The notes under the pieces: generated by a model
Databases searched by the model: none
Told to the model about the DNA's origin: nothing
The model's input: the letters and a program-made list of their open reading frames with translations, nothing else
Position numbers and translations under genes: made by a program
Origin: Curvularia sp. ZM96
Taxonomy: Eukaryota; Ascomycota; Dothideomycetes; Pleosporales; Pleosporaceae
DNA: 64,000 nucleotides
Assembly (NCBI GenBank): GCA_022457065.1
Contig: JAJGBQ010000004.1
Location: forward strand, 4,278,001 to 4,342,000
Reading direction: 5' to 3'
Part shown: positions 54,502 to 64,000 of the stretch, one piece after another
Numbering within the stretch: position 1 is the stretch's first letter
How the letters are laid out: the number at the start of each line of letters is the position of its first letter

Positions 54502-55100
54502 ATTGAATGAGATAGTAGTCGTATGAGAGATCAACTCTTCAAGACGATGAGATAGAAAAGATGTTTTGAAGTGGTATTGAGTAGAAGTAGAATGGATTGC
54601 TGATTTTGATCAACCAGAAAATGATTGCAGAGACCGTTTATATTCAAGAATGCTGCTCGTATAGTGTCTATAATGACGATTAACGACACTTATGTCGGGC
54701 TCTTTTCAAGTTTCATTCTTCTTACTTAAAACTAGCCAAGTTCTTGACCTTGTCTTTTTTAAAGGCCAAGGTAAGCAAGGCTCGTCTCCGTCCATGCAAA
54801 CAAACTTCCCACGAGGGGCCATCCCCAGCTGTTTATTGTTAGTTAGTCACCTAACTTCTCACATGATTCTTTTTAAAAGAATTCACATCTACGGAGTAAA
54901 TTTAATTTATCTATATTCTGTTTAGAAAATTCATGATAAACGTATTTGTTCAGGGTGCTGATCTAGACGAAGGCGATTTGAATATTTCTGAGATCTTGCT
55001 TTGCCCTTGACGAAGTTGAATTTGGCTCGCCTCAGGTATGTGCTTCACAGCAGCGGTATCCCTGTTCCACCGGCGAATTAAATGCTCATCAGGCGACTTT

Positions 55101-55160
55101 TATGGCCGACCTTCCATTTTTATGGCCGATCTTCCATTTTTATGACCGACCTTCCATTAG
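55101..55160. repeat. 20-bp tandem repeat, three copies
   Basis: Units at 55101, 55121 and 55141 share TATGGCCGACCTTCCATTTT, with one C-to-T change in unit 2 and one G-to-A plus end changes in unit 3. Confidence 0.9.
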
Positions 55161-55917
55161 ATCTCGAAGCTATAGCTGAATGCAACCCTTAGAATGCAAC
55201 CCTTTGTAATCTAGTCAATCCGTATTTCAAAACTTCAACTGAAACCCTATAGTTTTCCTAAATGGCGTTCTTGAAGATCTCCCTAATCCTTCGTTGCGAT
55301 AAGCTTACTCGCTGAGCATCGGCTTATTTGGGGCGGAGGGGATTATTTCTTCCCAGGGAAGCCGTGATTAAGAGAATGTAGCGTCACCCATGGGTTTCTT
55401 CATCTAGGGTGGTGGTGGCTTGGGTACTACCCCACTTTCGGAGCCTCCCGCCCCCAACCCCCATGATCTCAAAAGCTCGCCTCTATAACTGAAACCCAAA
55501 ATGTTTTCAACTGCGAAGGCATAGTTGTTCCAAGACTTCTGTGACTGAATGCCGCAACTCTCTGATCTTATGAGACGAAGTAGTCGGACCGGTAGCCGCT
55601 AGTACTGCAGCAGGGCTGAACGTTGCTTGTCCTACATGAAACACGGGGTATGGGGTCTGGACGTCGACTTTTGATGTGTGATGGGTCTTTCATATTGTCT
55701 GTCCACAGCGACAATACTCAGTCGCACGGTTGGATATCCGTAGAAATTTGCGAAAGTGGTCGAACGCTAGCAGGGGCTTGGGCTGGCGTGATTTATCTCT
55801 AAGGTTTTTGTCAGAAGCTCAGTCCTGCCTACTGGGCCACGACAACCAAAAAGGTACGAGTAATCAGCGTTCTGCTGATTTCGTGCGCAGGATAGTAGAT
55901 ATAGTCAGCCACGCCTG

Positions 55918-56171
55918 ACAGTAGTAGAAACTAATAGAAATTGCTAAGATTAATATTACTATAATTACTTAATTAGAACTAGTGTAGACCTACTTGTGAA
56001 GGGCTGCGTCTAGGTACTCTACCAGAAGGTCACATGATGACAGAGCACGTGATAGAGGGAGAGGAGGTATAAAGGAGGCCTGTACATAGTCTGTTTCTTT
56101 CCTTCTTCATCTTTCTTCTTCTGTACGATAGATGAATGCATACTCGTTAGTTAGGCTTCTCCGCCTATAAC
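55918..56171. mobile_element. Possible LTR or solo-LTR remnant
   Basis: About 250 bp starting TGACAGTAG and ending CTATAACA (TG...CA). On the plus strand it has a TATA-like GTATAAAGG near 56067 and a T/C-rich stretch after it. No target duplication is seen, and a short decayed open frame (56238-56450) follows. Call is tentative. Confidence 0.35.
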
Positions 56172-56608
56172 ACTACTCTAGCTCTAACTCATAGAGGGGG
56201 GCATAAAACTTACCCTTGACCCTCTGTAATTGCGCGTTTGTTGCGTAATAAGAAGGTACTAGCGCAGGCTAATAATCGTGCGTCAAAGAAGGCGCTCTGC
56301 CTCGCATCGGAGCTAGAGTCTGAGCGTAAGGGTGTGAACGTGGAGGTGTCGGATGGTCCTGCTGTAAGGAGTATTTCAGTAGGCACTGAGATATTTGTAC
56401 ATGTAATAAGACGAATCCTTGAGGAACTATCAAGGCTCCAAGAGGAATAATATATACCTACGGCAGGTGATCGCGGCTGGTGTGGACCGGCCCATACCTA
56501 ATTTTAACCTAACCTCTACCTACGCTTGTGCGACCTCGACCTAACTCTGACCTATCCTTGGGTAACTCCTTACCCATTTGCCAGCGTATCCCTCTTTTAG
56601 GTAACAAC

Positions 56609-59245
56609 CTATCCTAACAGCCTCGTTTGGCGCTCTAAGAACAGCAATTTTGGTCGATCCTCCTCATGTGTCACTTGTTTATCCACCATGCTAATCTTAA
56701 GGTTCATTGGTCCCGGCTGCAGCGATCCTTCACCAGAAGATGGATCAATGATATGTTCATACCAAATGTGTAGACCATACGCCTTGCTCAGTGTCTGAAT
56801 CATCAATACTTCGACACAACACCAGGATCGGTCGTAGTATTGCTCGTCAACGAGACTTATCATGGCATTGCACTGGGCAAGATTCATTGGAAGCGCGGCA
56901 ACGCCTGGTCCTTGTTGATCCTGATCCACACATGCAAAGTCCTGGCAATATAGTTAGTCAGATTCTCAGAAGCCGTTACGAGCACATTTCCTTACAATCC
57001 AAATACACAGTTTGGCTCGATCGATTTCCTGGTGCAGTTTCAGAAACTGCTCAATTGCATGGAGCATTCGTTTGTATTGTGTACAGTTTTCGTCGTCTGG
57101 CGAGAAGTCGGTAACGTGCGGTTGAGGATCCTTGGCAATCCACCGGTATGAAAAGAACAGAATAAATGGATTGAGTTGATTGGCTTGCTGGCTGGATAGA
57201 TTGCGTGTGTATCCATCATTTGAACGTGGAAGCCGCTGTGCCCGCACAAAATCAGCGTAACTTACGTATTTCAACCCATCAAAAGTTTCTTCCTTTCTCT
57301 TGTCATCAGCCAAGGATGACGCATACGTTTGACGAAGCGTATGTAGCGTTAAATCTCGCCGCATTGGGTTATCTTTTCCACTGAGAAGTACTGGGCGTAG
57401 TTTGTCCTGGAAGATATCCCTGTACCCTTTTCGCAGGTTTGCTTCATACACGAGTTGTGTCATTTGACCATCGACGTCGCCGCCTTCTCGTTTTATCTGG
57501 TTCCTCAAACCTTCTTCAATAATCTTCGCTGTCTCATTGTCGCCATTGTAGACTGCACATTCCAAAGCTGAATAACCCTGGTCATCTCGAAATTTCAGGT
57601 CTGCACCAGCGTCAATCATTTCCACTATGTATTTCCGATGCTCACCGGAAATCTCTTTACATAGTGCGATGATCGGAGAACAGCCGGACGTCGGAGTGAA
57701 ATATGTTAGGGCTTCTTCCTTATGGCCGGCCAAAAGCAGCGCTCGACCTAGGAATGCTCCAGCAAACCCTACCTTGGTCGCATCCTTCTGTAGGCCTGTG
57801 AGTCTGAAGTTCTCCCTTGCCACCTGTATAGCTCTGTCAAAATCTCCTTTAGCAATATAGCAAAGGGACAGACGCGAGTGGCCGATCGCCTCAAGAACGA
57901 CATCCCCGATGTCTCGCGCTCGTTCGATGCGTTCATTGAGCTGACTGATTGCGCTTTCCAGCAAATCTTCATCCTTGGGATCACTCTCCAGATAAAGCTG
58001 GTAATTGACCATGCCAACGTTTCCTATCGCGCGACAGGCAAACTTCTTAAGATTGAGCTGTTTCGCGTCATTGTACTGACTTTCAGCAGCTCGTTTCGAA
58101 TCCTTCAGACGATCCATATGGCGGTAAACCATAGCCAGCTCTCCAGCACAATCTACACGGGCGCTTGATTGTGGCGTATCAAAAAAGATCTTTTCCAGAC
58201 GTTCGCGAGCGTCATTATAACGGCCCAGCATTCGATACATTTTGCTGATGGTGTTGGAAGTGACGTACGCATACAGGGACTGTTGAAGCCATTGACTTGA
58301 CTGGCAAATATATTCGGCATTGCGATACAATCGAAGTGCCTCTTCCCATTCTCCGTCTTCTGAATGTTGCTGACCAGGCAGTTGGTGATCTTCCCAGTTC
58401 CTGAACTCGGAGATGGCCGTAATGATGTCGGTCACGGTGATACAAGAGATCTCGTCATGAGTAATCGACGTTTTGTGAGTGGCAGATCTCAAAGATTGCG
58501 CACCGGGAGCATTGCAACGACTTTTATCGTAAAAGACAAGCTTCGCATATAGAGCAGCAGGCTCGACTTCTGTTTTGTGAAGCTCTCCTCCGAGAACGTA
58601 GAAGTCTTGCTTACGTGTGGACAGCTTTGATGTTTCAGCACTGTCATTTCCGCCAGACGGGGATGAAGTCGGATTGACGGTATACTCTGTACCTCCGCCA
58701 GCGATTGTCCAGCTTGCAGTAAATGGAGTTTGCGTATACATGACCGAGACCGGGCTTACTCGTGATCCACCTGGCCTCCACACATGTAAACCAATCAATT
58801 CAGATGTAGAATCATCCAAAATGTCGCTCCACAGAGGGATCGCGAGCGATCCATCTGTACAACGTGTTATGCTCCAAGTCAAAGTTGTATCCTGGAGTAC
58901 ATCTCTGACAAAACCCCAAATGATATCGAGATCCGCCAAGGACAGGTTGGTCTTTCTTCCCGCGGATGGCCGCAAGAAAGCCAAGGCGATCGCCGCGTTC
59001 AACAGTTGCTGTTGACCGGACTTCTGGAACTTCACCACGCTGGCCGCGTCGGGCCACACTTCTTGCCATTGGAATTCTCCGTGCCTCTCAACATGGTTTG
59101 TGGCTACCTCGATGATGTTGTGCACTTTATCTCCGGGAAGCTTCAGTGCATGGCTGATCGCTCGTATGCCATCCTTAATGATCGTCAAAGGTACTCGTTG
59201 TGTCGACATCATTGGTGTGAACTGCTTTGCAGAGGGGGCTGCCAT
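56609..59245 (-). CDS. TPR-ankyrin protein with C-terminal TIR-like domain, possible NADase/cell-death receptor
   Basis: Two exons, complement(56609..56941, 56996..59245), with a 54-nt intron (donor GTAAGG, acceptor GCCAG), give 860 residues. Residues 1-290 are an unrecognised N-terminal region. TPR-type helices fill about 295-520 (for example WEEALRLYRNAEYI, GDFDRAIQVARENF). Ankyrin-like repeats follow at 521-585 (IDAGADLKFRDDQGYSALEC). From about 691 the pattern is TIR-like: a first strand FILFFSYRW, then LCIWIDFACVDQD, and YYDRSWCCVEVLM, where Glu794 stands where TIR NADases carry the catalytic Glu of their SxWCxxEL motif. The intron falls between the second and third of these. Similar architectures are widespread in fungi but poorly studied. 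Enzymatic activity is inference. Confidence 0.75.
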
Positions 59246-60680
59246 AACTTCGTTTTGTGAGGACGAGCTTTGAGTTATTGATATCCTGAACGAAAGGCTC
59301 GAACGGTTCCTATCCCACCACAAACAGGCAGCAGGCAGGACTGCGGGTCCAAGTTCAGCCTTGCAGCGTCATGCGGGATACATGTGCAGGATTGCGCCAC
59401 ATCGAACGCTTACCGCACTGCCTCGTTCGTCATGCAGGCATCGTATATTCGATAGTAGTTTACCACAATCCAACCACCAACTCTAGTGCTTGTTACTCTG
59501 GAAGCATAATGTTTGGGCAGGTGTTTAAAATACCCTATGTTGGGATGTGATGTCCCACTTCTGGTACACTGTTTGTGACGGCAGACCTAGCGCAACCAAT
59601 AAGGGCGTGCCAACCGACTGGGTAGCCTAGCTAGCCGCTGATAGGCCTAGCGGTTGCCGAGTACTTGTTAGAGCCCGCTCTGCCTGTTCCCGTCCGCAGC
59701 TTTTCGAGCTACATCCTGTCTTTAGTCTAACTCCGTACTGTCAGCCATACGTAGTGAACATACTGATCACGTGTACCCGTCATTCCTGCGTGGCGACCCC
59801 GTGACAGTGCCATAGTAATTAGAATGATGTAAGAGAATCATACAAGAACTGTAGTAGGGACTACGGCGAAAGAGCTAGAGTCGCAATTCTTAGAAAGGGT
59901 AACTAAGAGCAAACACCAGGTAATTAATCCTAATACAGCACTGTGAATTTTGACAGATGGCGAGGGAGAACTTGCACAATCGAGCCTATGGTCGTATGTA
60001 CCATACTTGCAAAGATCATCCCTTGATCAATCCCTATTGTATTTACAAGCCAGTTGTGCACTTTGGCGCCGACTCACCCTTCCATACCCAAAACACTCAA
60101 CCCGCAACGGCCATACTAGTCTGGAGCACTCATAACTATCAGAGCATTGAAGTCCTTCTTCGAGTCTCCAGACGAGTAAGCTGTCTTTGTGCATTCACTG
60201 TCGCCTGGCACTACTAGAGATTTGGTCGAAGGTGAGCACTTGGTCAAGGAAATCCGGGGCTTTTATCTTGAACTAATGTATAGAGGTCATTTGAAGACGT
60301 TCTCGTGGAGCAGTACTGTGTAGGAAGGCCTTCAGAGGTTTGTTATTTCTCAGGACGATGCTCCCTGCCGATGTTTAGGTTACTCGAATCTTCCGCTGCA
60401 TTCCACGTATGGTCCTTGTTGTGTTCGCATCACTGTCAAGTCCTGCTACTAGGCAGCCATTTGTGCATTGCAGATGGACATCACTGACTGTCGTAATTCA
60501 CACAAGAGTGGTTTCAAGGTATGTCATTGTATCGAAGAAGACTCTTCAATCTCGCAGTGTCGTGCGCCATGATTCATATCCATGTCCGGCATTGTTCCTA
60601 GCCACCATGCCAGCCGCTGCTCCTACATGGAGACTATGCAAATATTCGTAACGTACAAAGAGCTCTAAATCAGACCCGCT
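59246..60680. other. Gene-less 1.4 kb between TIR-like gene and profilin
   Basis: No supported coding sequence; short frames only. It contains a 5S-derived fragment listed separately. Confidence 0.5.
59984..60000 (-). pseudogene. Fragment of 5S rRNA gene (first 17 nt)
   Basis: AGCCTATGGTCGTATGT here equals the 5' end of the 5S gene at 46671-46687, including the bases where that copy departs from the usual 5S. The flanks do not match. At 17-19 nt the match is too long to be chance in a window of this size. Confidence 0.6.
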
Positions 60681-61318
60681 TTACATGTTGTGCTTCTTCA
60701 GGTACTCTCCGAGCTCAGCGACTGTGTTGAAAGCGTTGGTGGTCTGAACGTCCTCGCCGTGGTGAGCAATGATGACGGCCTGGCCAGTCTTGAAGGCGAC
60801 GACGCCCTCCTTGCCCTAGATTCGCTGTTAGCCGGGATATCCAACGAGCATTATGGGCCGTTCTCTAGACGGTACCTTCTTGGCCTTGAAACCCTCGTCG
60901 TCTGCCTGGACAGTCATGTACTTGACGCCGTTGATCTTGACACCCTCGGAGATGACCTTCTTGGGGTCCGACTTGTCGCTGAAAGATTTGGCAATGGCTG
61001 CCCTCTCCGCATCGGCGAGCTATGGTGTGTCAGCATCTGCATGCCTTGCCGTGGCCTTCGCAGGGACGCCATTGCCACGCGATGGGCAACCAGGCGACGT
61101 ACCGTGAAGTCTGGGGAAGCGGCCCAGTTGGTTGCGCCCTCGAGATCGCAGATGAGGGCCTTGTCGATGTTACCGGAGCCGACGAGGCTGGAGGCTGGAG
61201 TTAGATGGGAGTGGCCATCGAGGCAGAAGTCAGACGTACCTGGTGTCAACGTATGCTGGCGTGGAAGTCAGCTTTTGTGGCCGCGTAGAGGGGCGCGTTG
61301 CTTACCTTGCCAGGACAT
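60681..61318 (-). CDS. PFY1: Profilin
   Basis: Five exons, complement(60681..60815, 60876..61019, 61103..61187, 61240..61255, 61306..61318), give 130 residues, the usual profilin length. The second exon is only 16 nt and the first 13 nt; all junctions are GT-AG and in phase. The protein starts MSWQAYVDTSLVGSGNIDKA, the poly-proline-binding N-terminal helix, has the family block KYMTVQADDEGFKAKKGKEG, and ends with the helix TVAELGEYLKKHNM. Profilin binds G-actin and poly-proline proteins such as formins, feeding actin filament growth. In intron 2 two CCAG acceptors lie 7 nt apart; only the downstream one keeps the frame. Confidence 0.96.
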
Positions 61319-62230
61319 GTTTGGAGAGGGGTGATGTGCGTGCTGCGGGAGCTTGGAGAGATGAGAAATTTGACAAGAGTGAGGCAGAGGAGATGCAGGT
61401 ACTTTTGACTAAGCCGGACAAGAGAGCAGATGCGGTGAGAAGGGTTGGTGCTGCGTTGTTGGGCTAAGTCGTGGTTTGATAGTGGGGCTGTTTCGACCCC
61501 GCCCTCTGGCAATGAAATCAACTTTTCCTATCGCGACGGCCAAACCCCTCGGCCGTGGACTCTCGCAATCCCGCGCCCTGTCACGCGTTCTCGTTGCGCC
61601 ATCCTGCAGCCATGGACTGGTCGCAGGGGGGAGCCGACGCTGTTGCGAATATGCCCATTACACCATGCCCACCGCGATACCCGCCTAGTGTGTCGCCTGT
61701 CCACGCATCTGCCGCTTTCTGGGGTCAAGGCCACGCAGCGGGTCGAATTGCTGTCATCGAGCCATCAACCACATGCATTGGACAGGATCGAGCCTGGTTT
61801 TGCATTGGCGCCAGCCGCAGAGCATTTTTGGTGTTTGTGCATGGCATATCGTTTGAACAGACTATGACTCGACATTCACAGCGGTCCACCCAATGCCACG
61901 CAACACCCTGCCTCGAGGCCAGGCCGGATGCCTTGGTGCAGTCTATGTACATACATACACTTGACGTGTCCAAGCCAGTCCGAGTCTGCCCCTCGCGTCT
62001 CGCCCCGTTATGACGTGCGCCTGGTGCTCTGGCTCTTTGGACGTTTCCGCGGCAGTCACGTGCCTACGCTAGTCCGAAGCTCGCTGGGAGCTGGGAGCTG
62101 GAGCTGCCAAAAGATTACGCGCGAGCAAACCGTACATGGACAAAACACCCACCTCGACCTCTGAACATATGATAGACGCCGATTGCTAGATAAAAACCTT
62201 CTGCGACCGCTTTGCTCAGAATTTCAAACC
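61319..62230. other. Divergent promoter region, profilin and SR-protein genes
   Basis: 912 bp between two divergent start codons. No gene or RNA recognised. Confidence 0.5.
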
Positions 62231-63410
62231 ATGCCGACCCGTTCCCCGTCCCCAAGACGCTCGCGGTCGCGCACCCGCAGCCCATCTCGCGACCGGTCGC
62301 AAGCCAGATCGCCCACTCGCTCTCGTTCAGCCCTGTCTGGCTCACCACGGCGGTCATTGTCTCCAAGATCTCCCACACATTCTCGCTCGCGCACTCGATC
62401 CCGCTCGCCCCGGTCCCCGTCTCCCAGGCGCAATGGACGACGCAGCTACACACCAGACAGCAGATCGCGCTCGCGAGGGAGGAGCTATACTCGCAGCCCT
62501 ACCCCAAGAGATGGGTCGCCAGCACCCAGAAGTGCAAAGGTGAGAAGATAGGGTGCCTGGACCCAACTACACAGACTTGCTTCGGGCCCAGCCCTGCTAC
62601 CTTACCGGAATTGTCGCTAATGTTACGGCAGATTGTCGTCGAAGCCCTCACCAGGAACGTCAAAGAAGACCATATACGAGAAATATTCGGAAAGTATGGT
62701 GTCATTAAGGATGTCAGGATGCCCATGAACCCGACTTGTACGTACTCTCATAGTATTGCAAGCACCCAGCTAACTGCCAAGTAGTCAACATAAACCGCGG
62801 CATAGCATACATACTCTACGAGGAAGTCGACGACGCCGAGCGCGCAATTGCAAAAATGCACGACGCACAGTTGGACGGAGCTAAGATCCAAGTCTCCATT
62901 GTTTTGCCTCGACGTCGCTTTTCGCAAACCCCTCCACCAGCGCGCAGAGGCCCACCACCAGGCGACAGGTTCCAGGATGACTTTGACGGTGGATATGGAA
63001 ATAGCAGTCATGGACGTGGTGGATGGGGACCACGAGGAGGAGGGCCACCTGGCGCATACAGACCACCACCTATGGACGGTCCCTCACGTCACCGCTCTCC
63101 ACCGCGCCGAATGTCGCCCGATCGTGGACAGTGGGGACGAGGTAGAGGCGGTCGTGGTGGACGCGGAGGATGGGGAGGACGTCCGCGGTCATACTCACGA
63201 TCCCGAAGCCGCTCGCCACGGAGGAGCATTTCCCGCTCTTCTTACAGTCGGTCACCGTCGAGAACGCCGCCAAGACGAGGCTACGGCAGGAGGGATAGTA
63301 CACCGCGGAGAGCTGGGCCTAGCAGTGGAAGTGGTGGAGCAAGAGGAAGGAGAAGCCCTAGCTATAGTTCCTACGGCAGCGACCGCAGCCGGAGTAGGGA
63401 CCGTAGATGA
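62231..63410 (+). CDS. RNPS1-like SR protein (RS-RRM-RS)
   Basis: Three exons, 62231-62539, 62632-62737 and 62785-63410, give 346 residues. The first 100 residues are an RS domain dense in Arg-Ser, Ser-Pro and Arg. One RRM follows at about 104-180: RNP2-like IVVEALTRNV, the helix KEDHIREIFGKYGVIKDVRM, and RNP1-like RGIAYILYEEV, then DAERAIAKMHDAQLDGAKI. A Gly/Arg/Pro linker and second RS region complete the RS-RRM-RS order of RNPS1, a splicing activator and exon-junction-complex peripheral factor. The RRM matches RNPS1 better than other SR proteins. It is convergent with a CDK11-type kinase gene. Confidence 0.85.
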
Positions 63411-63618
63411 TTGTTGTAGTTCCTCATGCTGCACCATGTCGAAGAAAAATCGAGCAGGTGTCAATTGGGTTGGAGGCCTCGTCGACGGGGGGCATTTAGA
63501 GTGTACGATTACCCGAGTTATCCGCAGACAGGCATCGAGGCGGACCGACGACGCCTTGGCCATGGTGATAGAGCCAGTTGTCTCATTGAAAAATGTCTAT
63601 CTAATACTTCCGAATAAA

Positions 63619-64000
63619 TCAAGCCATCTTCAACTGAAATCCAGCGCCCTTTTCTTCCTCTTCTCTCCCCTTGAAAATGCTACTGAAATCCAGATTCCCT
63701 TGCATACCTGGAGCATCGCCCCTCTTTGGCGCATTCGGACTCTTCTTTCTCCTCCTCTCTTGCCCAGCTTTACTGGGAAATGTGGGAAACATCTCCGTTG
63801 GCTTAGGTTTGGGCTGTTCTTTGAAGTAAGGATGGGCCAGGACCTCGTCGGCCGTGGGGCGGTGTTCTGGATTGAGCGCGAGCAACGAAGAGAGCAAGTC
63901 GATTCCCGCGGCGGTGAGGAACGGAAACTTTGCGCGGTTGAAAGACGGCGCATTGCGATGGTCTCGCGGCAGTTTGAGGCTCTTTGCGTTGGGGAGACGG
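63619..64000 (-). CDS. CDK11/PITSLRE-type protein kinase, C-terminal part only
   Basis: A minus-strand frame runs from the window edge to a stop at 63619, giving about 126 C-terminal residues. The sequence covers the end of the kinase C-lobe: DLLSSLLALNPEHRPTADEV with the Arg that anchors the C-lobe, then HPYFKEQP. The following PTEMFPTFPSKAG matches the PxxMFPTWPAK tail signature of CDK11 (Cdc2L) kinases. The end is a basic, Gly/Glu-rich tail. CDK11 with cyclin L regulates transcription and splicing. The catalytic core lies outside the window. Confidence 0.82.
   Translation of the reverse strand, partial: RLPNAKSLKLPRDHRNAPSFNRAKFPFLTAAGIDLLSSLLALNPEHRPTADEVLAHPYFKEQPKPKPTEMFPTFPSKAGQERRRKKSPNAPKRGDAPGMQGNLDFSSIFKGREEEEKGAGFQLKMA

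Larger units (their letters stand above)
54502..56608. other. AT-rich, gene-less region with repeats
   Basis: 2.1 kb without a supported gene. It holds the 20-bp tandem repeat, a short direct repeat (AATGCAACCCTT, twice near 55180-55203) and an LTR-like remnant, listed separately. Confidence 0.5.

Noticed and set aside
59957..60651. Short plus-strand frames of 80-86 codons
   Set aside because: No start context, motif or family; they overlap a 5S-derived fragment and lie in an otherwise non-coding stretch.
1..64000. CRISPR arrays, prokaryotic operons, tRNA genes
   Set aside because: Spliced eukaryotic genes throughout; no regularly spaced direct repeats. I saw no convincing tRNA B-box (GGTTCRANNCC) with a matching cloverleaf, though a tRNAscan-SE run would be decisive.

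Overview
The window is nuclear DNA from a filamentous ascomycete (Pezizomycotina). Genes carry many short introns of about 47-90 nt with GTANGT donors and CTAAC-type branch sites. The 5S rRNA gene lies dispersed among protein genes, and ATG15, the fungal Nse1, DAD4 and SnaD-like proteins are of filamentous-fungal type. Protein style and the TE/effector-rich patch suggest Dothideomycetes, probably Pleosporales; that placement is inference.

Layout: 0-10.3 kb has three minus-strand genes (a partial conserved protein, a SnaD-like coiled-coil protein, a VPS9-domain Rab5 GEF of Muk1 type). A shared promoter then leads to ATG15 (vacuolar autophagic lipase). 14.7-24.9 kb holds a rhodanese+PTP MAPK phosphatase, a fungal protein of unknown role, an ARO4-type DAHP synthase, NSE1 (SMC5/6) and GOT1. 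25.7-29.7 kb holds IES6, DAD4 and ARP5; Ies6 and Arp5 are partners in INO80. 30.7-45 kb holds a short-chain dehydrogenase, RPL7 with an intronic C/D snoRNA candidate, a Pho85-type cyclin, an FMP30/NAPE-PLD-like hydrolase, TYR1 and RPS14. A metallophosphoesterase follows at 45.1-46.3 kb.

46.4-60.6 kb looks like an accessory island: a 5S rRNA gene, a PhyH-family dioxygenase, a 266-bp MITE with TA target duplication, a divergent HET-domain protein, an aldo-keto reductase, AT-rich transposon debris, a small cysteine-rich secreted protein whose start codon is assembled by splicing, an LTR-like remnant, and a protein with TPR, ankyrin and a C-terminal TIR-like domain. Core genes resume at 60.7 kb with profilin, an RNPS1-like SR protein and the C-terminal end of a CDK11/PITSLRE kinase.

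Themes: aromatic amino acid synthesis (DAHP synthase and prephenate dehydrogenase about 21 kb apart), INO80 (ARP5/IES6), splicing (RNPS1/CDK11), and possible self/non-self recognition (HET and TIR-like genes). Long pyrimidine-rich leaders precede the phosphatase and cyclin genes; a similar leader-like stretch at 2.6-4.4 kb has no gene attached. Splice coordinates were set by hand from GT/AG signals and reading-frame continuity, with no transcript evidence.
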